From positions 186,001 through 250,000 of the forward strand of contig CAMYID010000023.1 in NCBI GenBank assembly GCA_947258435.1: DNA of 64,000 nucleotides, given 5' to 3'. A program made the translations under genes and the position numbers. The stretch is from an uncultured Alphaproteobacteria bacterium (GTDB taxonomy: Bacteria; Pseudomonadota; Alphaproteobacteria; UBA11222). The notes below the pieces were generated by a model that saw only the letters and a program-made list of their open reading frames with translations, made no database searches and was not told the DNA's origin. Below, one piece after another: positions 38,540 through 48,312 of this stretch. The number at the start of each line of letters is the position of its first letter. Position 1 is the stretch's first letter.

Positions 38540-39184
38540 ATGCTCACAATCTGGGGGCGGCGTAATTCCTACAATGTTCAAAAGGCGTTATGGGCTGCGG
38601 ACGAACTGGCACTTGAATACCGCCATGTCGATGCGGGCGGCGATGCCGGGCTACTCGACACACCGGAATTTCTGGCCATGAACCCGCATGGGCGCGTACC
38701 CGTTATTCAGGATGGGGATAACATCGTCTGGGAATCCCATTACGTGGTCCGTTATCTTGCAGCGAAATTTGGCAATGGCACACTGTGGGCTGAAGATCCG
38801 GGCGAACGCGCACAGGCCGAACAATGGATGGACTGGACGGTCGCAACCCTTGAACGCGAAGTGCTGGGCATATTCTGGCGGCTTGTCCGCACACCCGCCG
38901 ATATGCAGGACCAAAAAGCAATCAATGTGCATGTGGCAAACAGCGCGCGCTGTTATGAATTGCTTGATAAACGGCTGGACGACCGGGACTGGCTTGCCGA
39001 TTCCCGGTTCACAATGGGCGATATTCCGGCGGGCACAACGCTTTACCGCTATTTTGAAATGGAGATTGAGCGGCCAGCCATACCCAATGTGCGCAGCTGG
39101 TACGAAAGATTATCCGAACGCCCGGCCTATCAGAAAAATGTTATGCGGCCGTTCGACGAACTGCGCGGTAAACTTTCTTTCTGA
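38540..39184 (+). CDS. Glutathione S-transferase family protein
   Basis: A 214-aa cytosolic GST. The N-terminal thioredoxin-like domain has LTIWGRRNSYNVQKALWAADEL with a Ser/Asn site near residue 10 and the glutathione-contact NPHGRVPVIQDGDNIVWESHYVVRYLA. The all-helical C-terminal domain carries FTMGDIPAG. ATG 38540 has AAGGAG six bases upstream, so the ORF-track start five codons earlier is rejected. A bidirectional terminator follows. Substrate unknown. Confidence 0.92.
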   Translation: MLTIWGRRNSYNVQKALWAADELALEYRHVDAGGDAGLLDTPEFLAMNPHGRVPVIQDGDNIVWESHYVVRYLAAKFGNGTLWAEDPGERAQAEQWMDWTVATLEREVLGIFWRLVRTPADMQDQKAINVHVANSARCYELLDKRLDDRDWLADSRFTMGDIPAGTTLYRYFEMEIERPAIPNVRSWYERLSERPAYQKNVMRPFDELRGKLSF

Positions 39185-39215
39185 ACCGGGGCAAAGTCAG
39201 ACCAAATCAAGCACG

Positions 39216-39251
39216 CAATAAGGGCTGCCGCTGACCGGCAGCCGGTTATTG
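39216..39251. terminator. Bidirectional terminator between the GST gene and korB
   Basis: GGCTGCCG / CGGCAGCC stem with a CTGAC loop, flanked by CAATAA and TTATTG that extend the pairing across a small bulge. Rightward it gives GGTTATTGTT after the stem, leftward CCCTTATTG. It fits between two convergent stop codons. Confidence 0.62.
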
Positions 39252-39252
39252 T

Positions 39253-40272
39253 TCAGTCACCAACCGTCCAGGTATTACCGTCCCTGAGCAGGTTGTTAAG
39301 CTGTGCGCCCGGGTGCCTGCTTTCTTCGGCCTCGACCTGCCCCAGAAGACCGCTTTCATAGCTTTCCACCGGATCGCAATAGAGCACGCCAATGGCCACC
39401 GGGAATTCCGGCGCGCTCATCCGAGCGAGCAACCCGGCAATGATACGGTTCTTTTCGTCATGGACGAGAATGTCATCTTCAGTGACGCCGTTCTCTCCGA
39501 TCGTGACGACTTCCAGGGTCAATGTCTTGGGATCAAGACGAAGCCCCTTATCCTTTTCTTTTCCGAACAGAAGCGGCTTGCCGTCTTCCACCGCGATCTG
39601 GGTTTCAGCAGCCGTTTTCTTTGCGGTGAATTGCTCGAATGCGCCATCATTATAAACGACGCAATTCTGAATAATCTCCACCATCGACGCCCCTTTATGG
39701 GCATGAGCGCGGGTCAGCACTTCCGTCAGATGTTTCTGCGAAATATCGATACCCCGGGCAACGAAACGTGCGCCCGCGCCAAGCGAGAACTGCAACGCAT
39801 TGGCAGGCTGGTCAACCGAACCCTGCGGTGTGGAAGGCGAACGCGTACCAACCCGCGATGTGGGCGAATACTGCCCCTTTGTCAGGCCATAAATCTCGTT
39901 ATTGAACAGCAGATACTGCACATCCACATTCCGGCGCAGCAAATGGAACAGATGGTTCCCACCGATGCTGAGCGAATCCCCATCGCCCCCGACGACCCAG
40001 ACATCGAGTTCGGGATTGGAGAGCTTAACGCCGGTCGCAAATGCCGCTGCGCGTCCATGGATCGTGTGAAATCCGTAGGAGTTCACATAATAGGGGAACC
40101 GCGCGGCGCAGCCGATGCCGGAAACGAACACCGTGTTGTCCGGCGAGGCACCAATATCGGCCAATGTCTTCTGAACACCTTTCAGAATGGCATAGTCACC
40201 ACAGCCAGGGCACCAGCGCACCTCCTGATCGGTCGCAAAGTCGGCGGGGGTTAATTTGGTCGGGGCGTTCAT
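39253..40272 (-). CDS. korB: 2-oxoacid:ferredoxin oxidoreductase, beta subunit (KorB)
   Basis: The TPP-binding subunit of a complex that oxidatively decarboxylates 2-oxoglutarate (or another 2-oxoacid) to its CoA ester with ferredoxin as acceptor. The 339-aa product has C21/C24 in WCPGCGDYAILKG, Cys55 in SGIGCAARFP and a further Cys in IQNCVVY, the four ligands of the family's [4Fe-4S] cluster. GGDGDSLSIGGNHLFHLLRRN is the TPP/Mg motif. It follows korA with an 83-bp gap. Ferredoxin use is inferred from the family. Confidence 0.94.
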   Translation of the reverse strand: MNAPTKLTPADFATDQEVRWCPGCGDYAILKGVQKTLADIGASPDNTVFVSGIGCAARFPYYVNSYGFHTIHGRAAAFATGVKLSNPELDVWVVGGDGDSLSIGGNHLFHLLRRNVDVQYLLFNNEIYGLTKGQYSPTSRVGTRSPSTPQGSVDQPANALQFSLGAGARFVARGIDISQKHLTEVLTRAHAHKGASMVEIIQNCVVYNDGAFEQFTAKKTAAETQIAVEDGKPLLFGKEKDKGLRLDPKTLTLEVVTIGENGVTEDDILVHDEKNRIIAGLLARMSAPEFPVAIGVLYCDPVESYESGLLGQVEAEESRHPGAQLNNLLRDGNTWTVGD

Positions 40273-40355
40273 CTACCTCAAGCTCCCTATTCGCACTTCT
40301 TATAATTTCTTTCGGCAGCCGCGCTCGGCACAGCGGCGCGGACACATTACATCGC

Positions 40356-42245
40356 CTATTCGGCGGCTTTCGCCTGCGGCAGGCTTTGCTGAATAGCCTC
40401 TTCGATCTCAACGATCTTGAGCGGCTGCCCGGAAACCTTGTTCAGCCCTTCGGCCGGCACCAGCAGTTCCGCACGCAGCAATGTCCGCAGTTGACCTGTA
40501 TTCATTTCCGCAACGATCACCTTGTCATAGCTACGCAGAAGCTCACCCAGATTGCGCGGCAACGGCCAGATATAGCGCAGATGAATATGCGACACGTCAT
40601 AGCCCTGATCGCGCATGTTCGATACGCCGCGATTGATCGGCCCGTAGGTCGATCCCCAGCCAACGATGGCAAGCTTGCCGCCTGGCGCGCCAAGTTCCAC
40701 ATCCTGCTCGGGAATATCATCAGCGATCTGGTCGATCTTCTGATGCCGCGCATCCGTCATCTTCTGATGGTTGGCGGGCTCATAGGAAATATTGCCGCTG
40801 TCATAGTCACGCTCGATCCCGCCAATGCGGTGCATCAGCCCCGGTGTGCCGGGCACCGCCCAGGGGCGCGCCAATGTTTCAGGATCGCGCAGAAACGGGT
40901 GGAATCCTTCCGGATCGGTCCGCTTTTCCTTCGGGAACGGCGTATATGTCGTCATATCGGGGATCAGCCAGGGTTCTGCCGCATTGGCGATATAACCGTC
41001 CGACAATAATGTCACGGGCGTCATATATTTGGTTGCGATACGCACCGCCTCGATTGCTGTGTCAAATGCATCACCGGGTGAGCGTACAGACAGCACCGGC
41101 ATCGGCGCATCGGCATTACGTCCGTAAACAGACAGATAAAGATCCGACTGTTCAGTCTTCGTCGGCATGCCTGTGGACGGCCCTGCCCGCTGCGTATTCA
41201 CAACGATAAGCGGCAGTTCGGTTGCAATCGCAAGGCCGATGGCTTCAGTCTTCAGAGCAACACCGGGACCGGAACTTGCGGTAATGCCAAGCTTGCCTGC
41301 ATAGGAACCGCCGATCGCCGCGCAAACGGCCGCGATTTCATCTTCCGCCTGAAAGGTAACGACGCCGAATTCCTTCAGTCCGGCCAGCACATGCAGGACA
41401 GGCGATGAAGGCGTAATCGGATAGGAAGCAAGCAGCATTTCAAGCCCGGCAAGCTGCGTGCCCGCAAGCAATCCCCAGGACAGCGCCTCGCTTCCCTGTA
41501 CAAGCCGGTATTCCCCAGGCTCGATCTCCGCCTGACCGACGGTGAATTTAGTCGCTTCGCCACTGATTTCGGCGGTTTCGCCAAAGGCGTGACCGGCTTT
41601 CAGCGCGGCGATATTGGCTTCGGCCACTTCGGGTGCCTTGCCGCCGAATTTGCCCTGCAGCCAATCGACCGTAGGTTGCGGATCGCGGTCATACATCCAG
41701 TAGACAAGACCAAGCGTCCACATATTCTTGCAGCGCAGCGCCTCTTTCTGCGACAGGCCAAGCGGCTTCGCCACATCCAGTGTCATGCTGGAAATATCGA
41801 TTTCCATCAGCTGATACTGCGCCAGCGAACCATCCTGCCGCGGATCCGCCGCATAACCTGCTTTCGTCAGGTTACGTTCGGTAAAGCTGCCCGAATCGAG
41901 AATAACCAAACCGCCCTCGCGCAGATTGGCAATGCTGACTTTCAATGCCGCCGGATTCATCGCCACCAGCACATCATACTGATCGCCCGATGTCTTGATC
42001 ACCCGCGAGCCGAAATTGATCTGAAAGGCAGATACGCCAAAGGTCGTACCGACCGGCGCCCTAATTTCAGCCGGAAAATCGGGAAATGTCGCCAGATCGT
42101 TGCCAGCCAGTGCCGCTGCCGAAGAAAACTGGCTGCCGGTCAATTGCATGCCATCGCCTGAATCCCCGGCGAACCGGACCACGACGGAGTCGATCTGCTT
42201 CCGCTGACTATCGGGGGAACCCGAACTCGCGACTGAACCTTCCAT
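40356..42245 (-). CDS. korA: 2-oxoacid:acceptor oxidoreductase, fused gamma/alpha subunit (KorA)
   Basis: Partner of KorB. The 629-aa protein begins with the gamma domain (VVVRFAGDSGDGMQLTGSQF, about 22-200) that helps bind CoA. The alpha domain follows from about 225, with YPITPSSPVLHVLAGL, ASSGPGVALKTEAIGLA and NTQRAGPSTGMPTKTEQSDL. This fused arrangement is the usual aerobic-type KorA. It is the first gene of a two-gene leftward operon, with a 353-bp upstream region containing two adjacent palindromes. Substrate preference for 2-oxoglutarate is the common case but not shown by the sequence. Confidence 0.94.
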   Translation of the reverse strand: MEGSVASSGSPDSQRKQIDSVVVRFAGDSGDGMQLTGSQFSSAAALAGNDLATFPDFPAEIRAPVGTTFGVSAFQINFGSRVIKTSGDQYDVLVAMNPAALKVSIANLREGGLVILDSGSFTERNLTKAGYAADPRQDGSLAQYQLMEIDISSMTLDVAKPLGLSQKEALRCKNMWTLGLVYWMYDRDPQPTVDWLQGKFGGKAPEVAEANIAALKAGHAFGETAEISGEATKFTVGQAEIEPGEYRLVQGSEALSWGLLAGTQLAGLEMLLASYPITPSSPVLHVLAGLKEFGVVTFQAEDEIAAVCAAIGGSYAGKLGITASSGPGVALKTEAIGLAIATELPLIVVNTQRAGPSTGMPTKTEQSDLYLSVYGRNADAPMPVLSVRSPGDAFDTAIEAVRIATKYMTPVTLLSDGYIANAAEPWLIPDMTTYTPFPKEKRTDPEGFHPFLRDPETLARPWAVPGTPGLMHRIGGIERDYDSGNISYEPANHQKMTDARHQKIDQIADDIPEQDVELGAPGGKLAIVGWGSTYGPINRGVSNMRDQGYDVSHIHLRYIWPLPRNLGELLRSYDKVIVAEMNTGQLRTLLRAELLVPAEGLNKVSGQPLKIVEIEEAIQQSLPQAKAAE

Positions 42246-42598
42246 TAGTCTTAACTACCCTGCGTACCGCACGTTTGAGACTTTCTATGGCCCCAATAAC
42301 CGAGCTGTTATCCATCACAGAACCAGGTTCCCGTCGCCCGGAAACCGGCGCTTCCTCCGTTCCTACTATACGTGCTTTGCACGCCGCTACCGCAACGATT
42401 TTTCCGGCATAGGGACAGATTACTCATTTATGAGCATTTTATGCCATCTCGATGACATTTGCACATAACTAAGGCAGCAAATAACAAGCGAAGGGCCGGT
42501 TTGCAACCAGGCGATTCGCAGAAGCGGCGCAAAACCGCCTGACCTGCAACAGCGCAAGCTGCATTGAGAAAACGCAACCTGCCATGACAGGCTCCGGA
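42246..42598. other. Intergenic region upstream of korA
   Basis: 353 bp with no supportable gene. Two adjacent palindromes at 42423-42444 are listed separately. Near the right end, CCTGTCATGGCAGG followed by TTGCGTTTT on the minus strand is a weak terminator-like element for the small gene ending at 42599. No -35/-10 pair could be assigned with confidence. Confidence 0.5.
42423..42444. promoter_or_regulatory. Two adjacent palindromes upstream of korAB (candidate operator)
   Basis: CTCAT-TT-ATGAG (42423-42434) runs directly into GCAT-TTT-ATGC (42434-42444), both AT-rich at the centre and sharing a CATTTnATG core. They lie about 180 bases before korA. Paired palindromes are typical of dimeric regulators, but no regulator can be named. 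Confidence 0.35.
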
Positions 42599-42817
42599 TC
42601 AGGGGCGCATAAAGACCTGATCGCCATCGGGATCGAGATTATCGATATGAAACTGCAGCTCGCTGGCGATATCGGCGAGGGGCCGGTTCTTGCGGTAGAG
42701 ATTCAAAACCTCTTCAAGAAATGCACGCCCCAGCACATCGGCAGGAATTCTGTGCACCTGCGCCTCGCTCAGCGCCGCTGTCATTTTCTGCCGGGCAATT
42801 TCATTTGCGCTGGCCAT
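42599..42817 (-). CDS. Small hypothetical protein downstream of purA
   Basis: A 72-aa soluble, mostly helical protein with no signal peptide. The C-terminal part (ADVLGRAFLEEVLNLYRK, ASELQFHIDNLDPD, VFMRP) looks conserved-protein-like, with balanced composition. ATG 42817 has GGAG seven bases upstream, which supports translation; the track TTG at 42823 is less likely. It follows purA on the same strand after 121 bases. I do not recognise a named domain. Confidence 0.65.
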   Translation of the reverse strand: MASANEIARQKMTAALSEAQVHRIPADVLGRAFLEEVLNLYRKNRPLADIASELQFHIDNLDPDGDQVFMRP

Positions 42818-42938
42818 GGCCAAGCTCCGTCAGATTCCGCACTAAAGATCGCCTTTTTGTGCGAGAGCCGCGCGGCAAAGGCAATCGGGCATTAAGCCGC
42901 AGCAGCCGATAAACCCGAAAGTTGCTGAAGCGCTGCCG

Positions 42939-44231
42939 TCAGTCGGCAAAGGGATCATGCACCAGTATCGTGTCGTCACGTTCGGGGCTTGTCGATAACA
43001 GTGCAACGGGCGTCTCGATCAGCTCTTCAATCCGGCGAATATATTTTACCGCCGTTGCGGGCAAATCAGCCCAGCTTCGCGCGCCTTCGGTGCTTTCGGA
43101 CCAGCCCGGCATGGTTTCATAGACCGGTTCGACCCGCGCCTGATCGCGCTGGGTGCCAGGCAGATAATCAATCTCCTGCCCATCGATACGGTAACCGACG
43201 CAGACCTTCAGCTCGGGCATACCATCCAGCACATCAAGCTTGGTCAGCGCAATCCCGTGCACCCCGCCTGTCTGCAACGCCTGCCGCACCATTACCGCAT
43301 CGAACCAGCCGCAACGGCGCGACCGTCCTGTAACCGTGCCGAACTCATGGCCGCGTTCGCCAAGCCCCCTGCCGACATCATTGTCCTGTTCTGTCGGAAA
43401 GGGCCCTTCGCCGACGCGCGTTGTATAGGCTTTGGTGATCCCCAAAATATAGTCGAGCGCATCCGGGCCGATGCCTGCGCCGACCGCCGCCTGGCCCGCC
43501 ACCGTATTCGACGAGGTCACAAACGGATAGGTGCCATGATCGACATCAAGCATCGTACCCTGCGCACCTTCAAACAGAATCCGCTTGCCCTGACGGCGCG
43601 CATTCCCCAATGTCCGCCAGACCGGTTTCGCGAATGGCAGGATTTTTGGCGCGATCGCAAGCAATTCGGCAATCAGCGCCTCGCCATCGACTTCAGCCTT
43701 CCCCAATCCGCGACGCAGCGCATTGTGATGCGTCAGCAGTGCTTCGACCCGTATGGCAAGCACTTCCGGATCGGACAGATCGATGACCCGCAGCCCCCGG
43801 CGGCCGACCTTATCTTCGTAGGCGGGACCAATCCCCCGCCTTGTCGTGCCGATTTTCGTGCCTGAATTACTGTCTTCACGCGCCGTATCCAGCTCACTAT
43901 GCACCGGCAGGATCAGCGCCGCATTCTCCGCAATCTGCAGACTTTCGGGCGAAACGGACACACCCTGGCTGGCGATCTGCTCGATTTCCCTGAGCAATGC
44001 CCACGGATCGATTACCACCCCATTGCCCAGAACTGACAGCTTCGATGCGCGCACAACGCCCGAAGGCAGCAGGCTCAACTTATAGGTCGTGCCATCGATG
44101 ACCAATGTATGGCCGGCATTGTGACCGCCCTGAAAACGCACCACGACATCGGCCCGCTCAGACAGCCAGTCCACAATCTTGCCCTTGCCCTCATCACCCC
44201 ATTGAGAGCCGACCACCACTACATTTGCCAT
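42939..44231 (-). CDS. purA: Adenylosuccinate synthase
   Basis: PurA condenses IMP and aspartate, with GTP, to adenylosuccinate, the first committed step to AMP. The 430-aa product is standard: [19 protein letters not shown] at the N-terminus (GTP P-loop), [13 protein letters not shown], the IMP-binding [16 protein letters not shown] region, and [20 protein letters not shown] 44231 is preceded by AGAGGAC. It follows serA on the same strand after 104 bases that contain a GC-rich inverted repeat. Confidence 0.97.
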   Translation of the reverse strand: MANVVVVGSQWGDEGKGKIVDWLSERADVVVRFQGGHNAGHTLVIDGTTYKLSLLPSGVVRASKLSVLGNGVVIDPWALLREIEQIASQGVSVSPESLQIAENAALILPVHSELDTAREDSNSGTKIGTTRRGIGPAYEDKVGRRGLRVIDLSDPEVLAIRVEALLTHHNALRRGLGKAEVDGEALIAELLAIAPKILPFAKPVWRTLGNARRQGKRILFEGAQGTMLDVDHGTYPFVTSSNTVAGQAAVGAGIGPDALDYILGITKAYTTRVGEGPFPTEQDNDVGRGLGERGHEFGTVTGRSRRCGWFDAVMVRQALQTGGVHGIALTKLDVLDGMPELKVCVGYRIDGQEIDYLPGTQRDQARVEPVYETMPGWSESTEGARSWADLPATAVKYIRRIEELIETPVALLSTSPERDDTILVHDPFAD

Positions 44232-44255
44232 ATCAGTCCTCTAGCTACACTCGGT

Positions 44256-44276
44256 GCGCGCCGAATTCGGGCGCGC
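44256..44276. repeat. GC-rich inverted repeat between serA and purA
   Basis: GCGCGCC / GGCGCGC with a seven-base loop centred on GAATTC. No T run follows on the minus strand, so it is not a clear intrinsic terminator; it could attenuate or stabilise the serA message. Confidence 0.5.
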
Positions 44277-44335
44277 CGCCCACTATATCGCAGCCGCGCC
44301 CTGGCCATGCAATCCCGATCACGGTTTTCGCCGCT

Positions 44336-45913
44336 TCAGAATTCAAGCGCCTTTGCCTGCCGCACCATCGGCAGTTCACGGACTTTTGCCAGGACTGCAT
44401 CAGGAATTTTTTCATCCACTTCGACAAGCGCAATCGCATCACCATGCGGCGCGTTTCGCCCCAGATGGAAGGTTGCGATGTTCAGCCCGTGATCACCGAG
44501 TACAGTGCCCAGCTTACCGATAAAGCCCGGCTTATCGTCATTGGTGACATAAAGCATATGACGACCGAGTTCAGCCTCCATATCGATGTCTTTCACCTGA
44601 ATGAGCCGTGGATTGAGATCGGAGAACAAGGTGCCTGCGACGCTGCGGCGCTGCTTTTCGGTGACGACTGTCAGCCGCATATAGGTATGGTAGGCACCTT
44701 GCTGCGGCCCTTTGGTTTCGCTGACGCGGATGCCGCGCTCTTTCGCGATATTGGGCGCACTGACCAGATTGACGCTCGACAGAAGCGGCGTCAGAAGCCC
44801 GCACAAAGCCATCGCGGTCAAGGCCTTGGTATTGAGATCGGCGACAACCCCCTCATATTCGATTTCGACTTCCTTGATACCGGTTTCGGTCAACTGACCG
44901 GCAAACAGACCAAGCTGTTCAGCAAGCCGCATATAAGGTTCAAGGGCCGATGCCTCTTCCGCACTGACAGAGGCCATGTTCAGTGCATTACGCACAGCGC
45001 CCTCAATCAGGAAGTCTGAAATCTGCTCGGCCACCTGCAGTGCCACATTCTCCTGTGCCTCGCTTGTTGAGGCCCCAAGATGCGGCGTCGCCACGACATT
45101 CTCATGCCCGAAAAGCGGGTTATCGGTGGCCGGCTCCTGCTCGAATACATCAAGCGCGGCTGCCGCCACCTGCCCGCTTTCCAGCGCCGCCAGAAGATCC
45201 TTCTCGACGATCAGGCCGCCACGGGCGCAATTGACGATCCGCACACCTTTTTTCATGCTCGCGATGGCCTTGGCATTGATGATATTGCGCGTCTGATCGG
45301 TCATGGGTGTGTGCAGCGTAATAAAGTCCGCACGCTTGAAAAGTGCAGGCAGTTCAACCCGCTCGACCCCCAACTCCCGCGCACGCTCGGGCGACAGGAA
45401 CGGATCATAGGCCACAACCTTCATCCGCAGACCGATGGCACGGCTGGCCACGATGGCACCGATATTACCGCAACCGATAAGCCCCAGCACCTTGCCGGTC
45501 AGCTCGACCCCCATGAAGCGCGACTTTTCCCACTTGCCGGCTTTGGTTGATTCGCTTGCCTGCGGGATCTGGCGGGCAATCGCAAACATCATCGCGACCG
45601 CATGTTCTGCCGTCGTGATTGCATTGCCGAACGGCGTATTCATGACAACAATACCGCGCGCCGTTGCGGCCGGAACATCGACATTGTCGACGCCGATCCC
45701 GGCGCGGCCAATGACTTTCAGATTGTCGGCGGCGGCAATAATATCGGCCGTTACTTTGGTTGCGGACCGGATCGCAATCCCGTCATATTCACCGATAATT
45801 TCGCGCAGCTCCTCAGGCGAAAGGCCTGGTTTCACATCTACTTCCACACCCCGTTCGCGAAAGATTTCCGCCGCACGCGGGCTCATCTTGTCTGAAATCA
45901 AGACTTTTGGCAT
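44336..45913 (-). CDS. serA: D-3-phosphoglycerate dehydrogenase
   Basis: SerA oxidises 3-phosphoglycerate to 3-phosphohydroxypyruvate, the first step of serine synthesis. The 525-aa product is the long form. The catalytic/NAD domain has VIGRAGIGVDNVDVPAA, VLGLIGCGNIGAIVASRA, NCARGGLI and TPHLGASTSEAQENVA. An ASB domain follows, and then an ACT domain starting near MLYVTNDDKPGFIGKLGTVL, which could mediate serine feedback. ATG 45913 has GAGGAG eight bases upstream and is chosen over the track start. It lies 94 bases downstream of serC, consistent with a serine-biosynthesis operon. Confidence 0.96.
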   Translation of the reverse strand: MPKVLISDKMSPRAAEIFRERGVEVDVKPGLSPEELREIIGEYDGIAIRSATKVTADIIAAADNLKVIGRAGIGVDNVDVPAATARGIVVMNTPFGNAITTAEHAVAMMFAIARQIPQASESTKAGKWEKSRFMGVELTGKVLGLIGCGNIGAIVASRAIGLRMKVVAYDPFLSPERARELGVERVELPALFKRADFITLHTPMTDQTRNIINAKAIASMKKGVRIVNCARGGLIVEKDLLAALESGQVAAAALDVFEQEPATDNPLFGHENVVATPHLGASTSEAQENVALQVAEQISDFLIEGAVRNALNMASVSAEEASALEPYMRLAEQLGLFAGQLTETGIKEVEIEYEGVVADLNTKALTAMALCGLLTPLLSSVNLVSAPNIAKERGIRVSETKGPQQGAYHTYMRLTVVTEKQRRSVAGTLFSDLNPRLIQVKDIDMEAELGRHMLYVTNDDKPGFIGKLGTVLGDHGLNIATFHLGRNAPHGDAIALVEVDEKIPDAVLAKVRELPMVRQAKALEF

Positions 45914-46007
45914 TACAATACTCCTCAGCCGCACCCGTCCGACCGGGGCGTCAAATCATCAGTAAAAGGGAATTTTCGCACATCGTTCCGTGCCGGCACG
46001 GTAAAGG

Positions 46008-47186
46008 CTACGCCGCCGTGGCAGAACGGACTTCCGCCCACGCCCAATCAAGCCAGGAGGTCAGGGCAAACAAGTCTTTCGTTTCCACCGTTCCACCGCC
46101 CCACAGACGCAATCCAGGCGGTGCATCACGATAGGCATCGATATCATAGGCAACGCCTTCCGCCTCCAGCAATGCACCGATCTTTTTCGCGGTTGCCGCC
46201 TGTTCTGACTTCTCAAGTCCGGCAAACCACGGATCGGTGATCTGCAGGCAAATCGATGTGTTGGAGCGGGTTGCAGGATCGATCGCAAGGAAATCCACCC
46301 AGTCGCTTTGCGCCACCCAATCCGTGATTACCTGAAGATTGGCGTCCGCCCGGCCGATCAATGCGGGCAAACCGCCCATCTTTTCGGCCCAGCTCAACGC
46401 GCTCAGATAATCCTCAACCGCAAGCATCGATGGTGTGTTGATCGTCGCACCCTCAAACAAGTCCCCGGTCAGCTTACCGTTTTTCGTCATGCGGAACAGC
46501 TTGGGCAGCGGCCAGGGCGGCGAATAATTTTCAAGCCGCTCCACAGCACGCGGTGACAATGCCAGCATGCCATGCGCCGCCTCGCTACCCAGCACCTTCT
46601 GCCAGGAAAAAGTCACGACATCGAGCTTTTCCCATGGCAATTCCTGCGCAAATGCCGCCGAGGTCGCATCACAAATGGTCAGCCCCTTGCGGTCTTGCGC
46701 GATCCAGTCTCCATCGGGCACGCGAACCCCCGAAGTCGTCCCGTTCCAGGTGAACACAACATCGCGATCCGGATCGACCGATGCAAGGTCGGGCAGATCG
46801 CCATAATCCGCCTCAATTACCCGCACATCATCAAGTTGAAGCTGCTTCTTCACATCGCTGACCCAGCCCGCACCGAACGATTCCCATGCCAGCATGTCAA
46901 CGCCCCGTGCACCCAAAAGCGACCAGAGCGCCATTTCAACCGCCCCGGTATCGGAGGCAGGTACAATGGCTAAACGGTAATCCTCAGGCATGCCAAGCAA
47001 ATCACGGCTTTGCGTGATCGCAGCCAACAACTTCGCCTTCCCCGCCTTCGAGCGGTGCGAGCGGCCTAAACATGCGTCCTGGAGGTTTTCAAGGGACCAG
47101 CCCGGGTGCTTTGCACAGGGACCAGATGAAAAAAGCGGATTCTCCGGCCGAACCGTTGGCCGGGGATTTTGATCTGCGGCAACCAT
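46008..47186 (-). CDS. serC: Phosphoserine aminotransferase
   Basis: SerC transaminates 3-phosphohydroxypyruvate with glutamate to phosphoserine. The 392-aa product is of the alphaproteobacterial type: it opens [18 protein letters not shown], has [18 protein letters not shown]-like [16 protein letters not shown], and the PLP-lysine in [15 protein letters not shown]. The start is ATG 47186, with AGAAGG nine bases upstream; ATG 47195 is the alternative, and the track start is much further up without support. Next gene is serA. Confidence 0.94.
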   Translation of the reverse strand: MVAADQNPRPTVRPENPLFSSGPCAKHPGWSLENLQDACLGRSHRSKAGKAKLLAAITQSRDLLGMPEDYRLAIVPASDTGAVEMALWSLLGARGVDMLAWESFGAGWVSDVKKQLQLDDVRVIEADYGDLPDLASVDPDRDVVFTWNGTTSGVRVPDGDWIAQDRKGLTICDATSAAFAQELPWEKLDVVTFSWQKVLGSEAAHGMLALSPRAVERLENYSPPWPLPKLFRMTKNGKLTGDLFEGATINTPSMLAVEDYLSALSWAEKMGGLPALIGRADANLQVITDWVAQSDWVDFLAIDPATRSNTSICLQITDPWFAGLEKSEQAATAKKIGALLEAEGVAYDIDAYRDAPPGLRLWGGGTVETKDLFALTSWLDWAWAEVRSATAA

Positions 47187-47325
47187 TGGCGCCATCCTTC
47201 TGTAAAGCTTCCCGTTGGGAGGAAGCGGCCCGACGCCCGTATATGACGGTGACAACAGCCTGTCAACCACCATATTGCTGCGCCGCACAATCACTTGTGC
47301 AAAGGATCGGACAGCGCCCGACAGG

Positions 47326-48204
47326 TCAGTTCATTCTGAGAATTTGTCGCGTCTCTTCCGGTGTTGCGACCTCGCGCCCGACGGATTTCGCGACATCCGC
47401 GAACATCGCAACAAGCGCGGCATTTGTCGGGGTACCGACCTCCTGATAGGGGTAATCCCCCAACCCCACCGAAATGTGACCGCCCGCCGCAATAATCTTC
47501 TCCGCCAGGTTCAGCAGATTGCCGCCATAATTATAGACCGTCCATTCAATCGGCACATCGTCAGGCAGTAGATTGAGATAGGCATCAAGTCCCGCCGGGC
47601 TTGCGGGGTGTCCGGCTGAAATCGGCCCTTCCGTCAGGGTCAGACCAAGATAGAGCGGCTCATCCAATAGCCCCATTTCGTGGAAGATCAGGGTCTCGCG
47701 CAGATAGGAAATATTCCATGCCACAGCACAGGGTTTCAGCCCCGCTTTCCTGATGGCATCGGCGAAATAAAGCAGCGTCTCTGTCGTATTGACATACATC
47801 TGATCGGTGGTCAGATATCTTTTCTGACGGGGGTCGAAAATATCGATATTCGTACTGCCCATATCCATTGGCGCAAGATCGGGCCGGGTTCGCGGCTCCT
47901 TCGCCATTTCCAACACGTGAGCCAGCCGGCCCTCGGGCGAAGCTTCCAGTGTATTCGCGCCCAATGTGGGGTGGATCAGCAAATCGCAAGCCTCATGTAC
48001 CCGCGCGACCGTTTCGGCATAGCGCGCCTCATCATGACAGGGCGCACCATTTTCCTGCCGCGCATGAAAATGCAGGATGCTTGCCCCCGCTTCGCGCACA
48101 GCCGCGGCATCCGCGGCAATCTCCTCGGATGTCCAGGGCACATGCGGGTTGCGCTTGCGCATTGCATATTCATTGACCCGCGCCTCGATAATCAGCTTTT
48201 CCAT
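47326..48204 (-). CDS. BKACE family protein (3-keto-5-aminohexanoate cleavage-like, DUF849)
   Basis: A 292-aa zinc-dependent TIM-barrel enzyme. BKACE enzymes condense a beta-keto acid with acetyl-CoA to give a CoA ester and acetoacetate. Visible signatures are [19 protein letters not shown] with the zinc histidines, [12 protein letters not shown], and [13 protein letters not shown]. The actual keto acid varies widely in the family and is not predictable here. It lies upstream of serC by 139 bases and downstream of an esterase gene by 94 bases containing an inverted repeat (TCCGGCC / GGCCGGA, 48227-48262). Confidence 0.9.
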   Translation of the reverse strand: MEKLIIEARVNEYAMRKRNPHVPWTSEEIAADAAAVREAGASILHFHARQENGAPCHDEARYAETVARVHEACDLLIHPTLGANTLEASPEGRLAHVLEMAKEPRTRPDLAPMDMGSTNIDIFDPRQKRYLTTDQMYVNTTETLLYFADAIRKAGLKPCAVAWNISYLRETLIFHEMGLLDEPLYLGLTLTEGPISAGHPASPAGLDAYLNLLPDDVPIEWTVYNYGGNLLNLAEKIIAAGGHISVGLGDYPYQEVGTPTNAALVAMFADVAKSVGREVATPEETRQILRMN

Positions 48205-48276
48205 TCATTTCTCCCCTGCGGATATATCCGGCCACCTGTTTGGTTGTTCTTGCGCGGCCGGACTTGTTGTGCCCTA

Positions 48277-48312
48277 CACCTCGGGAATGTGCGGCACCTC
48301 AGGAATGGGCGC
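48277..48312. repeat. Tandem 18-bp duplication across the end of the esterase gene
   Basis: CACCTCGGGAATGTGCGG (48277-48294) is followed by CACCTCAGGAATGGGCGC (48295-48312), differing at three positions. The second copy contains the esterase stop codon and last codons; the first lies just beyond the stop. It looks like a recent small duplication. Confidence 0.75.

Noticed and set aside
39313-40254. 313-codon rightward ORF antisense to korB
   Set aside because: korB has all cluster cysteines and the TPP motif; the ORF has no domain.
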